DNA of 39,556 nt, from contig NZ_QKWJ01000069.1 in the NCBI RefSeq assembly GCF_003353055.1, forward strand, positions 1 through 39,556, given 5' to 3'. This DNA is from Cupriavidus lacunae (lineage in GTDB: Bacteria > Pseudomonadota > Gammaproteobacteria > Burkholderiales > Burkholderiaceae). Of the stretch, positions 25,800 to 35,371 are shown piece by piece. The position numbers were made by a program, and so were the translations under genes. Each line of letters opens with the position of its first letter. Within the stretch, counting starts at the first letter, position 1. A model generated the notes under the pieces. The model made no database searches. It had not been told where the DNA came from and saw only the letters and a program-made list of their open reading frames with translations.

Positions 25800-26573
25800 A
25801 TGAAGCTTCGCATCCTGAGCGACCTCCACATCGAACACAACCTGCCGCAGTCCGTACCCGCCTGCGATGCCGACATCGTGGTGCTGGCCGGCGATATCGC
25901 CAACGGGCGCGACGGCATCGACTGGGCTGCCCGCACCTTCAGCCAGCCCGTGGTCTACGTGCCGGGCAACCACGAGTACTACGAGGGCAACTTCGAGACG
26001 GTGGACCAACTGATGGCCGATGCCGCCGCCGCGCATGCGGGGATGCATCTGCTTAATAGCACGGTGGCCGAATTCGATGGCGTGCGCGTTGTCGGCACGA
26101 CCTGGTGGACGGACTACTCGCTGTTTGGCACCGACCGACGCGAGGAAGCGATGCAGGCTTGCGCCAAAGTGATGCTGGATCACCGGCTGATCGAGGTCGG
26201 TGGCAACGATGGCCGGATGCGCCATTTCACGCCGGAGGACGCGCTGGCGCGCCACCAGGCTGCGTCTGAGTGGCTTTCCGCCCAACTGGCGCAGCCCTAC
26301 GACGGCAAGACCGTGGTGGTCACGCACCACGGCCCGGACCTGGGCAGCCTGGACCCGCGCTATTCGCACGACCTGGTGTCCGGCGGCTTCCTGTCGCGCC
26401 GGCCCGACCTGGTGGCGCGGGCGGACTTGTGGATCCACGGCCATACCCACACCAGCTTCGACTACTGCATCGACGATTCGCGCGTGGTCTGCAACCCGCG
26501 CGGCTACGTCAGCCGCCGCACCGGCGAACTGGAGAACAAGCGCTTCGACTGGTGTTGCGTGGTCGAGATCTGA
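25800..26573 (+). CDS. Calcineurin-like metallophosphoesterase
   Basis: 257 aa. All metal-site motifs are present in order: DLHIE (DxH, residue ~8), VVLAGDIANGRDG (GD), VYVPGNHEYYEG (GNHE), VVVTHHGP and IHGHTHTSFDY (GHxH). It probably hydrolyses phosphodiester or phosphomonoester bonds; substrate unknown. Start at ATG 25800 with GGAG upstream; an in-frame ATG at 25767 lacks one and precedes the conserved domain by 11 residues. Its final 80 bp are repeated, with about seven changes, at 29331-29410 next to groL. This suggests the gene once lay beside groL. Confidence 0.9.
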   Translation: MKLRILSDLHIEHNLPQSVPACDADIVVLAGDIANGRDGIDWAARTFSQPVVYVPGNHEYYEGNFETVDQLMADAAAAHAGMHLLNSTVAEFDGVRVVGTTWWTDYSLFGTDRREEAMQACAKVMLDHRLIEVGGNDGRMRHFTPEDALARHQAASEWLSAQLAQPYDGKTVVVTHHGPDLGSLDPRYSHDLVSGGFLSRRPDLVARADLWIHGHTHTSFDYCIDDSRVVCNPRGYVSRRTGELENKRFDWCCVVEI

Positions 26574-26607
26574 TGCCGGGGCAGGCATCTTGTGGACCGG
26601 AAAGCAA

Positions 26608-26641
26608 GGCGCCCCCGCCGGCTCACGCCGGCGGGGGCGCC
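26608..26641. terminator. Strong 15-bp perfect hairpin between convergent genes
   Basis: Arms 26608-26622 and 26627-26641 are perfectly complementary with a TCAC loop. There is no T-run on either strand, so it is an unusual or Rho-assisted bidirectional terminator between the phosphoesterase and tadE stops. Confidence 0.65.
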
Positions 26642-26654
26642 CCTGGCCTGCGTC

Positions 26655-27101
26655 CTAAGTGCCGCAGACGGTGCTGCTCCCCGCATCCTGCCCCATGATT
26701 TCCCGCGGAAGGTAAGTTAGGAAACCGGGAACAGCCAGGCTGGAAAAGCCGACCCAGGACGACGGAGATACCGGGGAAACAGTCAATCCTGCCACGCTGA
26801 CAGAGACCCCCGTGCAGGAGGTGCTGTCGCAACTGGCACTGATTCCGTTGGAGTCGTACCAGTTGACGGAAACGTTGCTGGACGTGAGGCTTGGCAGAAT
26901 CTGTTGCATACGAGTGAGCACTGACGACGATCCTCGGCCGCAGACTACAGCCTGTCTCGCTCCCCACCGGGTGGCTTCTGCGACGGCATTCCAGGTGTAC
27001 AGCACCCGCCCGAACTCCAGTATGCCAAGCAGCAATGAAAAGAAGAGTACCGCCACAAGGGCGAATTCAACCGCTGTCGTACCTCTCTCGCGCCTATTCA
27101 T
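26655..27101 (-). CDS. tadE: TadE-like minor pseudopilin, second of two
   Basis: 148 aa. N-terminal MNRRERGTTAVEFALVAVLFFSLLLGILEFGR has the prepilin-like Gly followed by TTAVEF (Glu+5) and a 20-residue hydrophobic helix, the TadE signature. The C-terminal part has several Cys residues (VCGRGS, SASCDSTSC, STVCGT) that could form disulfides in the periplasm. It is last in the minus-strand order tadG, tadE, tadE and overlaps the preceding gene by 8 bp, so it is translationally coupled. Confidence 0.87.
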   Translation of the reverse strand: MNRRERGTTAVEFALVAVLFFSLLLGILEFGRVLYTWNAVAEATRWGARQAVVCGRGSSSVLTRMQQILPSLTSSNVSVNWYDSNGISASCDSTSCTGVSVSVAGLTVSPVSPSSWVGFSSLAVPGFLTYLPREIMGQDAGSSTVCGT

Positions 27102-27585
27102 AAGCTTGCCTCATCGTCGCTGAGATATCGCTGAAGGGAATCGAGGTAAGGGAAGTGTTGCCGCCGGCATAGAACCGGGTAAATCCAAGCAGGTCCAGGA
27201 CTGGCGTGAACGTATAGCCGGAGATTCGGACCGTTACCGTGTTGATTGCCGGATTGCTACCCTGGCCCGTATTCGACGTGCATGCCGGATCCGCCGCATC
27301 ACAGATGCTCACCATGCTGGTAGTCAGGCCCGGCACCAGTGTCGGCTGGTTGGCGCTGGCTACGGGCGTACCGTACACCGCCAGCTGTTGCGCCGTGGCG
27401 TGTGCGGCCGCGCTGCCCGCGGCCTGCGTACTCAGGTAGCGCGTCGCGTCACGAACCGATTTCGCCAGCGTGTTGTATGTGTAGATGGCCCGGCCGAATT
27501 CCGTGACTGCAAAGCAGATCGCCAACAGCAAGGAGATGGTGATGCCGAGCTCGACGAGCGCCACGCCTTTTTGTCGCTTCTTCAT
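27094..27585 (-). CDS. tadE: TadE-like minor pseudopilin, first of two
   Basis: 163 aa. MKKRQKGVALVELGITISLLLAICFAVTEFGRAIYTYNTL carries the processing Gly, Glu+5 and the hydrophobic helix followed by TEFGRAIYTYN, typical of TadE. Minor pseudopilins of this kind are processed by TadV and help initiate Flp fibres. A pair of Cys residues in SICDAADPACTS may form a disulfide. It starts 9 bp after the tadG stop. Confidence 0.88.
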   Translation of the reverse strand: MKKRQKGVALVELGITISLLLAICFAVTEFGRAIYTYNTLAKSVRDATRYLSTQAAGSAAAHATAQQLAVYGTPVASANQPTLVPGLTTSMVSICDAADPACTSNTGQGSNPAINTVTVRISGYTFTPVLDLLGFTRFYAGGNTSLTSIPFSDISATMRQAYE

Positions 27586-27594
27586 CGATTTCCC

Positions 27595-28833
27595 CTACTC
27601 AACAAGGGCCGGGATCATGGGACCGAAATTCCCGCCGGCAAGACCATTCGTCGTGCACGGACTACTGATCGATGCGGCATTGCCCAGATACTCGAACTGG
27701 ACCGATACGGTAGGTCCGCTGATCGGCTGGAGCATGAGCATGCAGGCGAAATCCAGGACTTTCGAGGCGGTCGAGACGACCGGCACGATCACCAGGCGGC
27801 GGCTCATCCCCAGTTTTGCAAAATCGCCGGTACTACCTGGCGCCGCCAGGATTTTGTAGCCGCCCTTCATATTCAGATTGGTAATCGTATCGCCGACCTT
27901 GACATCGGTACTGGTGTCCGCGTAGCTCGCGTATGCGAGCCGCTTCGCCTTGAAATTAGCCGCTGTCGGATCGGTACCACCCGACGAACCGGAATATGCC
28001 TGCTTGCCACTCGGCCAGTTCGTGCTCGTATAGGCATACCCCGTAAAGTCCGGCCGCATGAGCGTCATGTCGCCGTTGTTCTTGTAGATGCCGAAGCGGC
28101 TGTTCCACTGGTCATCCACGGCCACCTTGGCCCCTGGGGTTCCAAGCGTATCGTTGACCTTGGAGTTGCAGTATCCAACGGCCATTTCGTTCTTTGTCTC
28201 ATTGGCGTTCTTGGATCCATCAAGATTGAACCAGCCCATCTCCCCAGGCGATGCCGACTTCGTGCCGTCGTAAAGCACGGTTACCCATTCACCAGTCGCG
28301 AACCCATAATCAGGCGCGCTAGTTGCCGGTTTGGGAACCAGGCCAATTGGAATCGGGCAAGTGCTCTGAGCATGAGTCCGGGTTGCAACGCCGACTGCGG
28401 CGACGCTGGTGCTGGTTGGACCTCCGACCATCTGGATCAGATAGGCCGCAATCCCCGAGGTGGCATGACCGCATTTTGCGTAGCGCGCCTTTGCCACCGG
28501 CACAAAGGTCGAACTATAGGAGCCGCCCAGCGTATCGCTGAAGGTGACGTCTGTATCGACGATGGCTGCGGAGGTCTTCTGGTACTTGACCTTGTTGGCG
28601 TTCCCGGCGGTCAGCCCGGCGCTCGTGGCCCTTGTCAGGGCATCCGCCGCACCATCGAGTTCCTGGGCAGCTGCCAGCGCGCAGCTATCGACGGCAGACT
28701 GTAGCTCCGTCTTCGCGACAAACATCGCGCCCAGGTCGATGACCAGTCCGGCCATGCCGAGCAACACGGCCAGGATCAGGCCCACAATCGGAAGAATGAC
28801 CCCTTTTGCCTTCTTTTTGCTATACCTGGACAT
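27595..28833 (-). CDS. tadG: TadG-like pilus-assembly protein
   Basis: 412 aa. The N-terminal segment KKAKGVILPIVGLILAVLLGMAGLVIDLGAMFVAKTELQSAVDSCALAAAQEL (read as consecutive parts) is the Flp-pilus-assembly TadG helix with the downstream LQ-AVD-ALAAA pattern. The remaining ~350 residues are periplasmic without a clear von Willebrand domain, so it is the short TadG type. Start at 28833 is preferred over ATG 28839 because AAGGG lies 8 nt upstream of it. It heads a three-gene minus-strand operon with the two tadE genes and has no clear promoter that I can name. Confidence 0.85.
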   Translation of the reverse strand: MSRYSKKKAKGVILPIVGLILAVLLGMAGLVIDLGAMFVAKTELQSAVDSCALAAAQELDGAADALTRATSAGLTAGNANKVKYQKTSAAIVDTDVTFSDTLGGSYSSTFVPVAKARYAKCGHATSGIAAYLIQMVGGPTSTSVAAVGVATRTHAQSTCPIPIGLVPKPATSAPDYGFATGEWVTVLYDGTKSASPGEMGWFNLDGSKNANETKNEMAVGYCNSKVNDTLGTPGAKVAVDDQWNSRFGIYKNNGDMTLMRPDFTGYAYTSTNWPSGKQAYSGSSGGTDPTAANFKAKRLAYASYADTSTDVKVGDTITNLNMKGGYKILAAPGSTGDFAKLGMSRRLVIVPVVSTASKVLDFACMLMLQPISGPTVSVQFEYLGNAASISSPCTTNGLAGGNFGPMIPALVE

Positions 28834-29330
28834 AAGCATCGCCCTTGGATAGGAGACAGAGCACCCGGTTTGGGTCCGCCGTCATAGCCAGACTCCACGG
28901 CTGCCAGCGACACATGTGCGACCGGCAGACTATGCTGGGAACATCCCGATACCTGGCTTCGTACAAGCATTCTTGGTCATGCCAACGGCAATTGGTATCG
29001 GCCCTATGGCGGAATCAGTATGCAGAGGCACAGCCTGGAGGGGGGCACGCTAGGCAGTGCGCCGGGATATTGATGGCCCGATCAGCGATGCCCGTTCCAG
29101 CTCACGGGCAACGCAAATCGGCATACTTCGGCGCAATGGTGCGATCAAGGTCACTTGCCGGGGTCAAAAACCTGCTGGCTGTGCCTGCTCAGCCCGACAA
29201 GCAAGTGGCAAGAAGTCTCCTGTAGCAGCAAAGTGCGTTACAGATTTGACTCATACCTTAGCCCACAAGCTGAGCATCACGCGTGCGGCGCTCCGTCAGT
29301 GCGGGGCCAACAGAAGAACGTCGACGTCTG
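28834..29330. other. Intergenic region between tadG and the phosphoesterase remnant
   Basis: No gene or recognisable signal. It must hold the tadG promoter (minus strand), but I could not find a convincing sigma-70 or sigma-54 match. The composition is less GC-rich than the flanking genes. Confidence 0.4.
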
Positions 29331-29410
29331 ACCCGCGCGGCTATGTCAGCCGCCGCACCGGCGAGCTGGAGAACAAGCACTTCAACTGGTGCTGCGTGGC
29401 CGAGGTCTGA
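29331..29410 (+). pseudogene. 3'-end remnant of the metallophosphoesterase gene
   Basis: These 80 bp encode PRGYVSRRTGELENKHFNW and CCVAEV then TGA, matching the last 26 codons of the gene ending at 26573 (PRGYVSRRTGELENKRFDW, CCVVEI) with about 91 percent nucleotide identity. The match starts abruptly at ACCCGCG. There is no start codon or upstream part. It lies just before the groL terminator and in the same orientation as the intact copy. Confidence 0.9.
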
Positions 29411-29450
29411 CCCGCCAGCGCCTGCGCAAGACAGGTGCCGCGACCCAAAG

Positions 29451-29486
29451 AAAAACCCCCGCGGGCTCGCACCCGCGGGGGTTTTT
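29451..29486. terminator. Bidirectional Rho-independent terminator after groL
   Basis: Arms CCCCCGCGGG (29456-29465) and CCCGCGGGGG (29472-29481) with a 6-nt loop, flanked by AAAAA on the left and TTTTT on the right. It therefore works on both strands: for groL on minus and for the former phosphoesterase on plus. Confidence 0.92.
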
Positions 29487-29526
29487 CAAGACAGCCTGCC
29501 CGTGAGGGCAGTCGGTCGGCGATGAA

Positions 29527-31170
<1,644 letters not shown>

Positions 31171-31219
31171 GTTCTGATTCTCCTGAATTCTGTACGGGTG
31201 GGATTCTGCAAGTAACGGA

Positions 31220-31510
31220 TTACTTGTTCACCACGGCCATGATGTCTTCTTCGCGCATGACCAGCAGTTCCTGGCCTTCCACCTTCACGGCCTGGCCGGC
31301 GTACTTGCCGAACAGCACGCGGTCACCCACTTTGACGTCGAGGACAATATTGTTGCCCTTGTCATCCTTCTTGCCGGGACCGACGGCGAGCACTTCGCCT
31401 TGATCGGGCTTTTCGGCAGCATTGTCGGGAATCACGATACCGGACGCGGTCTTGGTTTCGTTGTCCAGACGCTTCACGATCACGCGGTCGTGCAAAGGAC
31501 GCAGATTCAT
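31220..31510 (-). CDS. groS: Co-chaperonin GroES
   Basis: 96 aa. MNLRPLHDRVIVKRLDNE, the mobile loop SGIVIPDNAAEKP, GEVLAVGPGK and VKVGDRVLFGKYAG are all standard. Start at ATG 31510 with TAGGAG 5 nt upstream; an upstream in-frame start at 31546 would add 12 residues absent from the family. It caps the GroEL ring. First gene of the operon. Confidence 0.98.
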   Translation of the reverse strand: MNLRPLHDRVIVKRLDNETKTASGIVIPDNAAEKPDQGEVLAVGPGKKDDKGNNIVLDVKVGDRVLFGKYAGQAVKVEGQELLVMREEDIMAVVNK

Positions 31511-31603
31511 ACGGACTCCTAGATACAAAAGTGAGTTTTTAGTCACAAATCGGCCGGCTACCGAGGCGACGGCCGTCAGAAATGCAGGTGTCGCAGGAGG
31601 CTG

Positions 31604-31630
31604 TTAGCACTCACCCCTGACGAGTGCTAA
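31604..31630. promoter_or_regulatory. CIRCE element (HrcA operator)
   Basis: TTAGCACTC, nine spacer bases, GAGTGCTAA: a perfect 9-9-9 CIRCE repeat. It lies immediately downstream of the -10 box, so HrcA binding would block groSL transcription in the absence of heat stress. Confidence 0.97.
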
Positions 31631-31659
31631 TTATAGGGACGGGGTAGGGGCATTTCAAG
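31630..31659 (-). promoter_or_regulatory. groSL promoter
   Basis: On the minus strand TTGAAA (-35), a 17-bp spacer and a perfect TATAAT (-10). The -35 is also CTTGAAA, and CCC precedes the -10, resembling a sigma-32 heat-shock promoter, so both sigma factors may use it. Confidence 0.85.
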
Positions 31660-31846
31660 ACAGGGGGGTGATGCGGGTTTTCCCGAGGACGATGTCGAGA
31701 TTCACTCGACGTTGAACTTTACTCACTTAACTTTGAACGCAAACATTGCCACCTTCACGCAGTCAGCTCGGCAAAGCTTCTTATAAATCAGTAGGTTATG
31801 CCGCCAGACCGGGACGGAGCGGCCTGTAGCTCGCAGGCCAACGCTG
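31660..31846. other. Intergenic region between groSL promoter and LysR gene end
   Basis: No gene seen. AT-richer than its surroundings. Confidence 0.4.
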
Positions 31847-32755
31847 CTAGCTGACCTCCCGGGGCAGCTCGTCCTTCAAAAAGTCTACAAGCGCGCGCAC
31901 GGCAGGCATCATTCCCCGACGGGTCGGAAACAGCACGGCCAATCGACCCTCCCGGGGGCGCCACTCCGGCAGCAAGACTGACAAGGCTCCGGCCTCGATC
32001 TCGCTTCTGCAGGCATAGAGGGGCAAGCTTGCGATGCCCATCCCGGCCAGCGCCGCCTCTTTCAATGAGGCGATATTGTCGCTTTGCAGGCGCGGTTGAA
32101 TTGTCCAGGTGGCTACGTCGCCGGTCGTGCAGACCAGGCGCAAGACGGTCGTTGGTTCATGGATCGAGGCATACATCAGGAAATCGCCAGGCGGCAGTGA
32201 CTCGGGAGAGTCGATCACGGTGGTCCGGGCCAGATACGCCCGGCTGGCAACCAGCCCCCAGCGAGCGGTGCACAGGGGAGCCTGCACCAGGCTGGATGAT
32301 TCCATCTCCGTGCCCAGGCCGCGTATTACCACGTCGATATGTTCCTCAACGAGGTCAACCTGCCGGTTGCTGGCCTGGATGGCGAGCCGCACCTTGGGGT
32401 AGCGCTGCATGAAACGAGGGATCAGCCTGGCCAGCACGGTATCTGTCAGCGGAACCGGCACGCTGACCCGCACCAGCCCGGTGGGCTCGGCCGTTCGCCG
32501 ACGAACGGCTTCTTCACCAGCTTGTGCCTCCGAAATCATGGCGCGGCAATGGTCGTACAGCTCCTGGCCGGCATCTGTCAGGCTCAGACGACGAGACGTT
32601 CGCTGGAGCAGCCGGACGCCCAGCGTGGTTTCCAGGCCGGTGACCCGTCGGGAAATATGCGACTTGCTGACGCCGAGGGCCTCGCCTGCCGCGGTGAAGC
32701 CGCGGTGCTCGATCACCTTTGCAAAGAAATAGAGGTCGTTCAGGTCGAGAGACAT
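31847..32755 (-). CDS. LysR-family transcriptional regulator
   Basis: 302 aa. The winged HTH reads DLYFFAKVIEHRGFTAAGEALGVSKSHISRRVTGLE and LGVRLLQRTSRRLSLTDAG; the effector domain follows from about 90 to 300. It belongs to the broad group often found beside pirin and isochorismatase-family genes. Start ATG 32755. Divergent from the YcaC-like gene with a 186-bp intergenic region that contains a perfect palindrome, a likely operator for autoregulation and control of the neighbours. The inducer cannot be read from the sequence. Confidence 0.92.
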   Translation of the reverse strand: MSLDLNDLYFFAKVIEHRGFTAAGEALGVSKSHISRRVTGLETTLGVRLLQRTSRRLSLTDAGQELYDHCRAMISEAQAGEEAVRRRTAEPTGLVRVSVPVPLTDTVLARLIPRFMQRYPKVRLAIQASNRQVDLVEEHIDVVIRGLGTEMESSSLVQAPLCTARWGLVASRAYLARTTVIDSPESLPPGDFLMYASIHEPTTVLRLVCTTGDVATWTIQPRLQSDNIASLKEAALAGMGIASLPLYACRSEIEAGALSVLLPEWRPREGRLAVLFPTRRGMMPAVRALVDFLKDELPREVS

Positions 32756-32781
32756 GGCATTAGCCTGCTTCCGTTGGGCGC

Positions 32782-32803
32782 ATCGTTTCCTGATGGAAAC
32801 GAT
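32782..32803. promoter_or_regulatory. Perfect 9-4-9 palindrome, probable LysR operator
   Basis: ATCGTTTCC, TGAT, GGAAACGAT. It contains the T-N11-A core of LysR-type boxes and lies 27 bp before the LysR start and 139 bp before the YcaC-like start. Confidence 0.65.
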
Positions 32804-32941
32804 AGGTTGCTATGTACCATATTTATCGTTGATCGTTGCGTGCCTATGATGGATCCAACCCGGTTATGTGATGCACCGGACGGTCACAGGCGGCGCAGAT
32901 ACGTCGCTGCCTTCTCCAACCATCAAGGATTTTTGTCGATC

Positions 32942-33670
32942 ATGAAAACTCACTCGTTCCTGAAAGCCACCGTTCTCGCGCTGGCCCTTGTCACCACTTC
33001 CGCTGCCATGACCGGCGTGGCTACCGCCGCCCCCGCCAACAATGCCGCGGCACCCGCTGCCGCGACCCCCTCCCTGCTGTCCCGGGACAACACGGTACTT
33101 CTGCTGGTTGATCATCAGGTGGGCCTGTTCACCGGCGTGCGCGACATTGACCTCGGCCAGCTCAAGCACAACGTGGTGGGCCTGGCCAAGGCGGCGAAGA
33201 CGCTCGGGATTCCGGTGGTGGTCACCGCCACGATGCCGGATGGCATGTGGGGCCCCACCATTCCCGAACTGACTGCCGCGCTTCCGGGCGTACCGGTGAT
33301 CAACCGCACGGCTATCAATGCGTGGGATGACCCGAAGGTTCGGGCTGCCATTGAAAAGACCGGCCGCAAGCAAGTGCTGATTGCCGGCGTGTCGCTGGAG
33401 GTTTGCGCCACGTTCCCGGCATTGACACTGAAGGCAGCGGGCTACGATCCGCGCGTGGTACTGGACGCATCGGGTACGTTCAGCGATGCCAAGCGCACTG
33501 CCGGACTGCAGCGCCTGGCCACCGCCGGCATTACGGTGACTGACTACGCCACGGCCGGGGTGGAGATGCTGCACGGGAACAATGATCCGAAAGCGCAGCA
33601 GGTCTATGCCGACCTCGACATGCCCTTTGCCGGCCTCGTATGGCAGCTCAAGAACAGCCCAGCCAAGTGA
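32942..33670 (+). CDS. Exported YcaC/isochorismatase-family hydrolase
   Basis: 242 aa. A signal peptide is clear: MKTHSFLKATVLALALVTTS, then AAMTGVATAAPA with an AxA cleavage site. The domain follows the YcaC pattern: NTVLLLVDHQVGLFTGVRDI (catalytic Asp), INRTAINAWDDP and LIAGVSLEVCATFPAL (catalytic Cys). Isochorismatase-like hydrolases cleave ester or amide bonds in small molecules; YcaC itself has no settled substrate. Most members are cytoplasmic, so an exported form is unusual. Start at 32942 by signal peptide; AAGGA lies somewhat far upstream. Followed by the pirin gene after 87 bp. Confidence 0.88.
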   Translation: MKTHSFLKATVLALALVTTSAAMTGVATAAPANNAAAPAAATPSLLSRDNTVLLLVDHQVGLFTGVRDIDLGQLKHNVVGLAKAAKTLGIPVVVTATMPDGMWGPTIPELTAALPGVPVINRTAINAWDDPKVRAAIEKTGRKQVLIAGVSLEVCATFPALTLKAAGYDPRVVLDASGTFSDAKRTAGLQRLATAGITVTDYATAGVEMLHGNNDPKAQQVYADLDMPFAGLVWQLKNSPAK

Positions 33671-33757
33671 GCTTGAAATGGGTTCGGCGAAAAGGCGCTG
33701 TGATGCTGCCCCGCCGGACCTCTCCGAAAACGTTCACGGCTATATGAGGTTCGAACA

Positions 33758-34519
33758 ATGCATGCTGCAGATGATGTGAGGATTGCCGGTCCCGTGAAAG
33801 GAAACGAGCTGGTTATCGGCGACCATTTTGATGCACTGAATTTCAATCGCAAGAATGGCACGCCCAACCCCTTGCTGATGGTCGACCACTTCCGGATGCG
33901 GGCACCTACCTTCGGGCCGCATCCTCATGCCGGATTCTCTGCGATCACCTATGTCTTCGAGGATTCGACCAGCGCGCACCAGAATCGAGACTCCATCGGG
34001 AACTTCCGCCCGATTCGTCCAGGCGCGCTCCATTGGATGGTCGCAGGTAGCGGTGCTGTCCACGATGAATGGCCGGCGATCGAAGGCGCCGAAACGCATG
34101 GGCTGCAAATCTTCGTCGAACTTCCGCAGGAACTGAAATCAGTGTCGCCGTACGCCATCGACCTGGATTCCGAGGATATTCCAGCGTTGGTCGAAGATGG
34201 CCTGAGGGTCCGCGTCGTAGCAGGCAAGCTCGGCAACGTTTCGTCTCCCATCGCCCTCCCGCAGGAGTTCCTGCTGCTTGACTGCTTCTTTGACAGCGGG
34301 GCGACCTTTGACTTCTCGGGCCAGTTGCACGCAAGCACATGGCTCTACGTGCTCGCCGGCGAACCGCGCATTTTTCTGCATGACCGGGAAGCCCGGCTTT
34401 CAGCCGGGCAGGCGTTGGCAATCCAGACACCTCGTGACGGCACGCCGCTCGCAATCACCAGCGAAAACGTCAGCCATTTTGTTCTGATGTCCGGCGCCCC
34501 GGTCGGGGTCGCAAGCTGA
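33758..34519 (+). CDS. Pirin-family protein
   Basis: 253 aa bicupin. The metal-site pattern is complete: GPHPHAGFSAITYVFED (His55, His57), GAVHDEWP (His102, Glu104). HGLQIFVELP follows. Pirins bind Fe or Cu; some have quercetin dioxygenase activity or act as redox-sensing cofactors. GAGG lies upstream of ATG 33758. It is probably in one operon with the exported hydrolase and controlled by the divergent LysR regulator. Confidence 0.92.
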   Translation: MHAADDVRIAGPVKGNELVIGDHFDALNFNRKNGTPNPLLMVDHFRMRAPTFGPHPHAGFSAITYVFEDSTSAHQNRDSIGNFRPIRPGALHWMVAGSGAVHDEWPAIEGAETHGLQIFVELPQELKSVSPYAIDLDSEDIPALVEDGLRVRVVAGKLGNVSSPIALPQEFLLLDCFFDSGATFDFSGQLHASTWLYVLAGEPRIFLHDREARLSAGQALAIQTPRDGTPLAITSENVSHFVLMSGAPVGVAS

Positions 34520-34679
34520 CTACCCGGGAAGGTCAGCGAGCGAGCGCCTCAAGTACGTCGACGGATTGCCGCACCAGACCGAGCCTCGGGAATATGTCAT
34601 GCAGCGGCGCCCCTGCTCGGGGCCATTCCTGCCGGTTGGGTTGCTTCGCCGCATGATCATGCGCGAAGACTGATCGCTT

Positions 34680-35344
34680 CTACAGGTAGATCACTTCGAT
34701 GGTGGCCATGCCGTCGAGCCGTACCGGCGCCGCGCCGGGCAGCTCGCCCAACCTGGCGACCCCGGCCGAGACATCGCCGGAGACGGAGAAAACCCTGCCC
34801 GTGGCAAGCTGCCCGCCTGACACCCACGTGATTGCCTTGCCGTCGTTGCGCAACACCTTGTCGCGATCGCCAGCCGCAGCACGCCGCCGGCCACGACGCC
34901 GATATCGGCCGGCACGCCGTCGACGCTGGCGCCGGAAAACGCCACTGCCCACACGCCGACCGGCTTGCCGGCCGAGGTCTGCCCAAGGCTGAAGCGGCGA
35001 TCCGTTTGCGCGGGCGCCACGGTGCCGCCGCCGGCCAGTGCCAGCGCGCCGTAGTCAATCACGCCACTGCGGTTGTCCACCGCGCGCAGACCGATGCTGG
35101 TCTGGCTGTCGCACTGCACGGTAAGGGCCGAGATGGGCCGGCTCGGCAGCTGGGTCATGTCAGTGGCGGAGAGCGCGGTGCGGGTGATGTTGCCGTAGTC
35201 CACCGTGGTCTGCGCGCCTGCACTGATCTGACAGGCGGTGGGCAAGACCTCGCCGACAAAGCTGATTTCGGCGGTCGGGCCGGCCCAGGCGGGCGCGGCG
35301 GTGAACAGGATCGCCGCGGCCATCCCTCCAAGTCTCGTCTTCAT
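34680..35344 (-). pseudogene. DUF1120-type fimbrial subunit gene, frameshifted
   Basis: The protein starts at 35344 (MKTRLGGMAAAILFTAAPAW, signal peptide; AAAGGA upstream) and matches the DUF1120 pattern: VDYGNITRTALSATD, LPSRPISALTVQCDS, RAVDNRSGVIDYG and RRFSLGQTSAGKPVGVWAV. At about 34866-34880 the frame is lost. The expected C-terminus, DKVLRNDGKAITWVSGG and LDGMATIEVIYL, continues in another frame to TAG at 34680-34682. The total length (665 nt) is one base short of a clean 221-residue gene. This is either inactivation or a sequencing error. DUF1120 proteins are typical minor or tip subunits of chaperone-usher pili. Last gene of the operon. Confidence 0.85.
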
Positions 35345-35371
35345 CTGTTCTGTTCCTTTCGCACGCCGCAC

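Noticed and set aside
34520..34679. Frames on both strands between pirin and the DUF1120 gene look protein-like (e.g. minus-strand LHDIFPRLGLVRQSVDVLEAL)
   Set aside because: Short, both strands equally open, no start signal. Possibly a gene tail, but not supportable.
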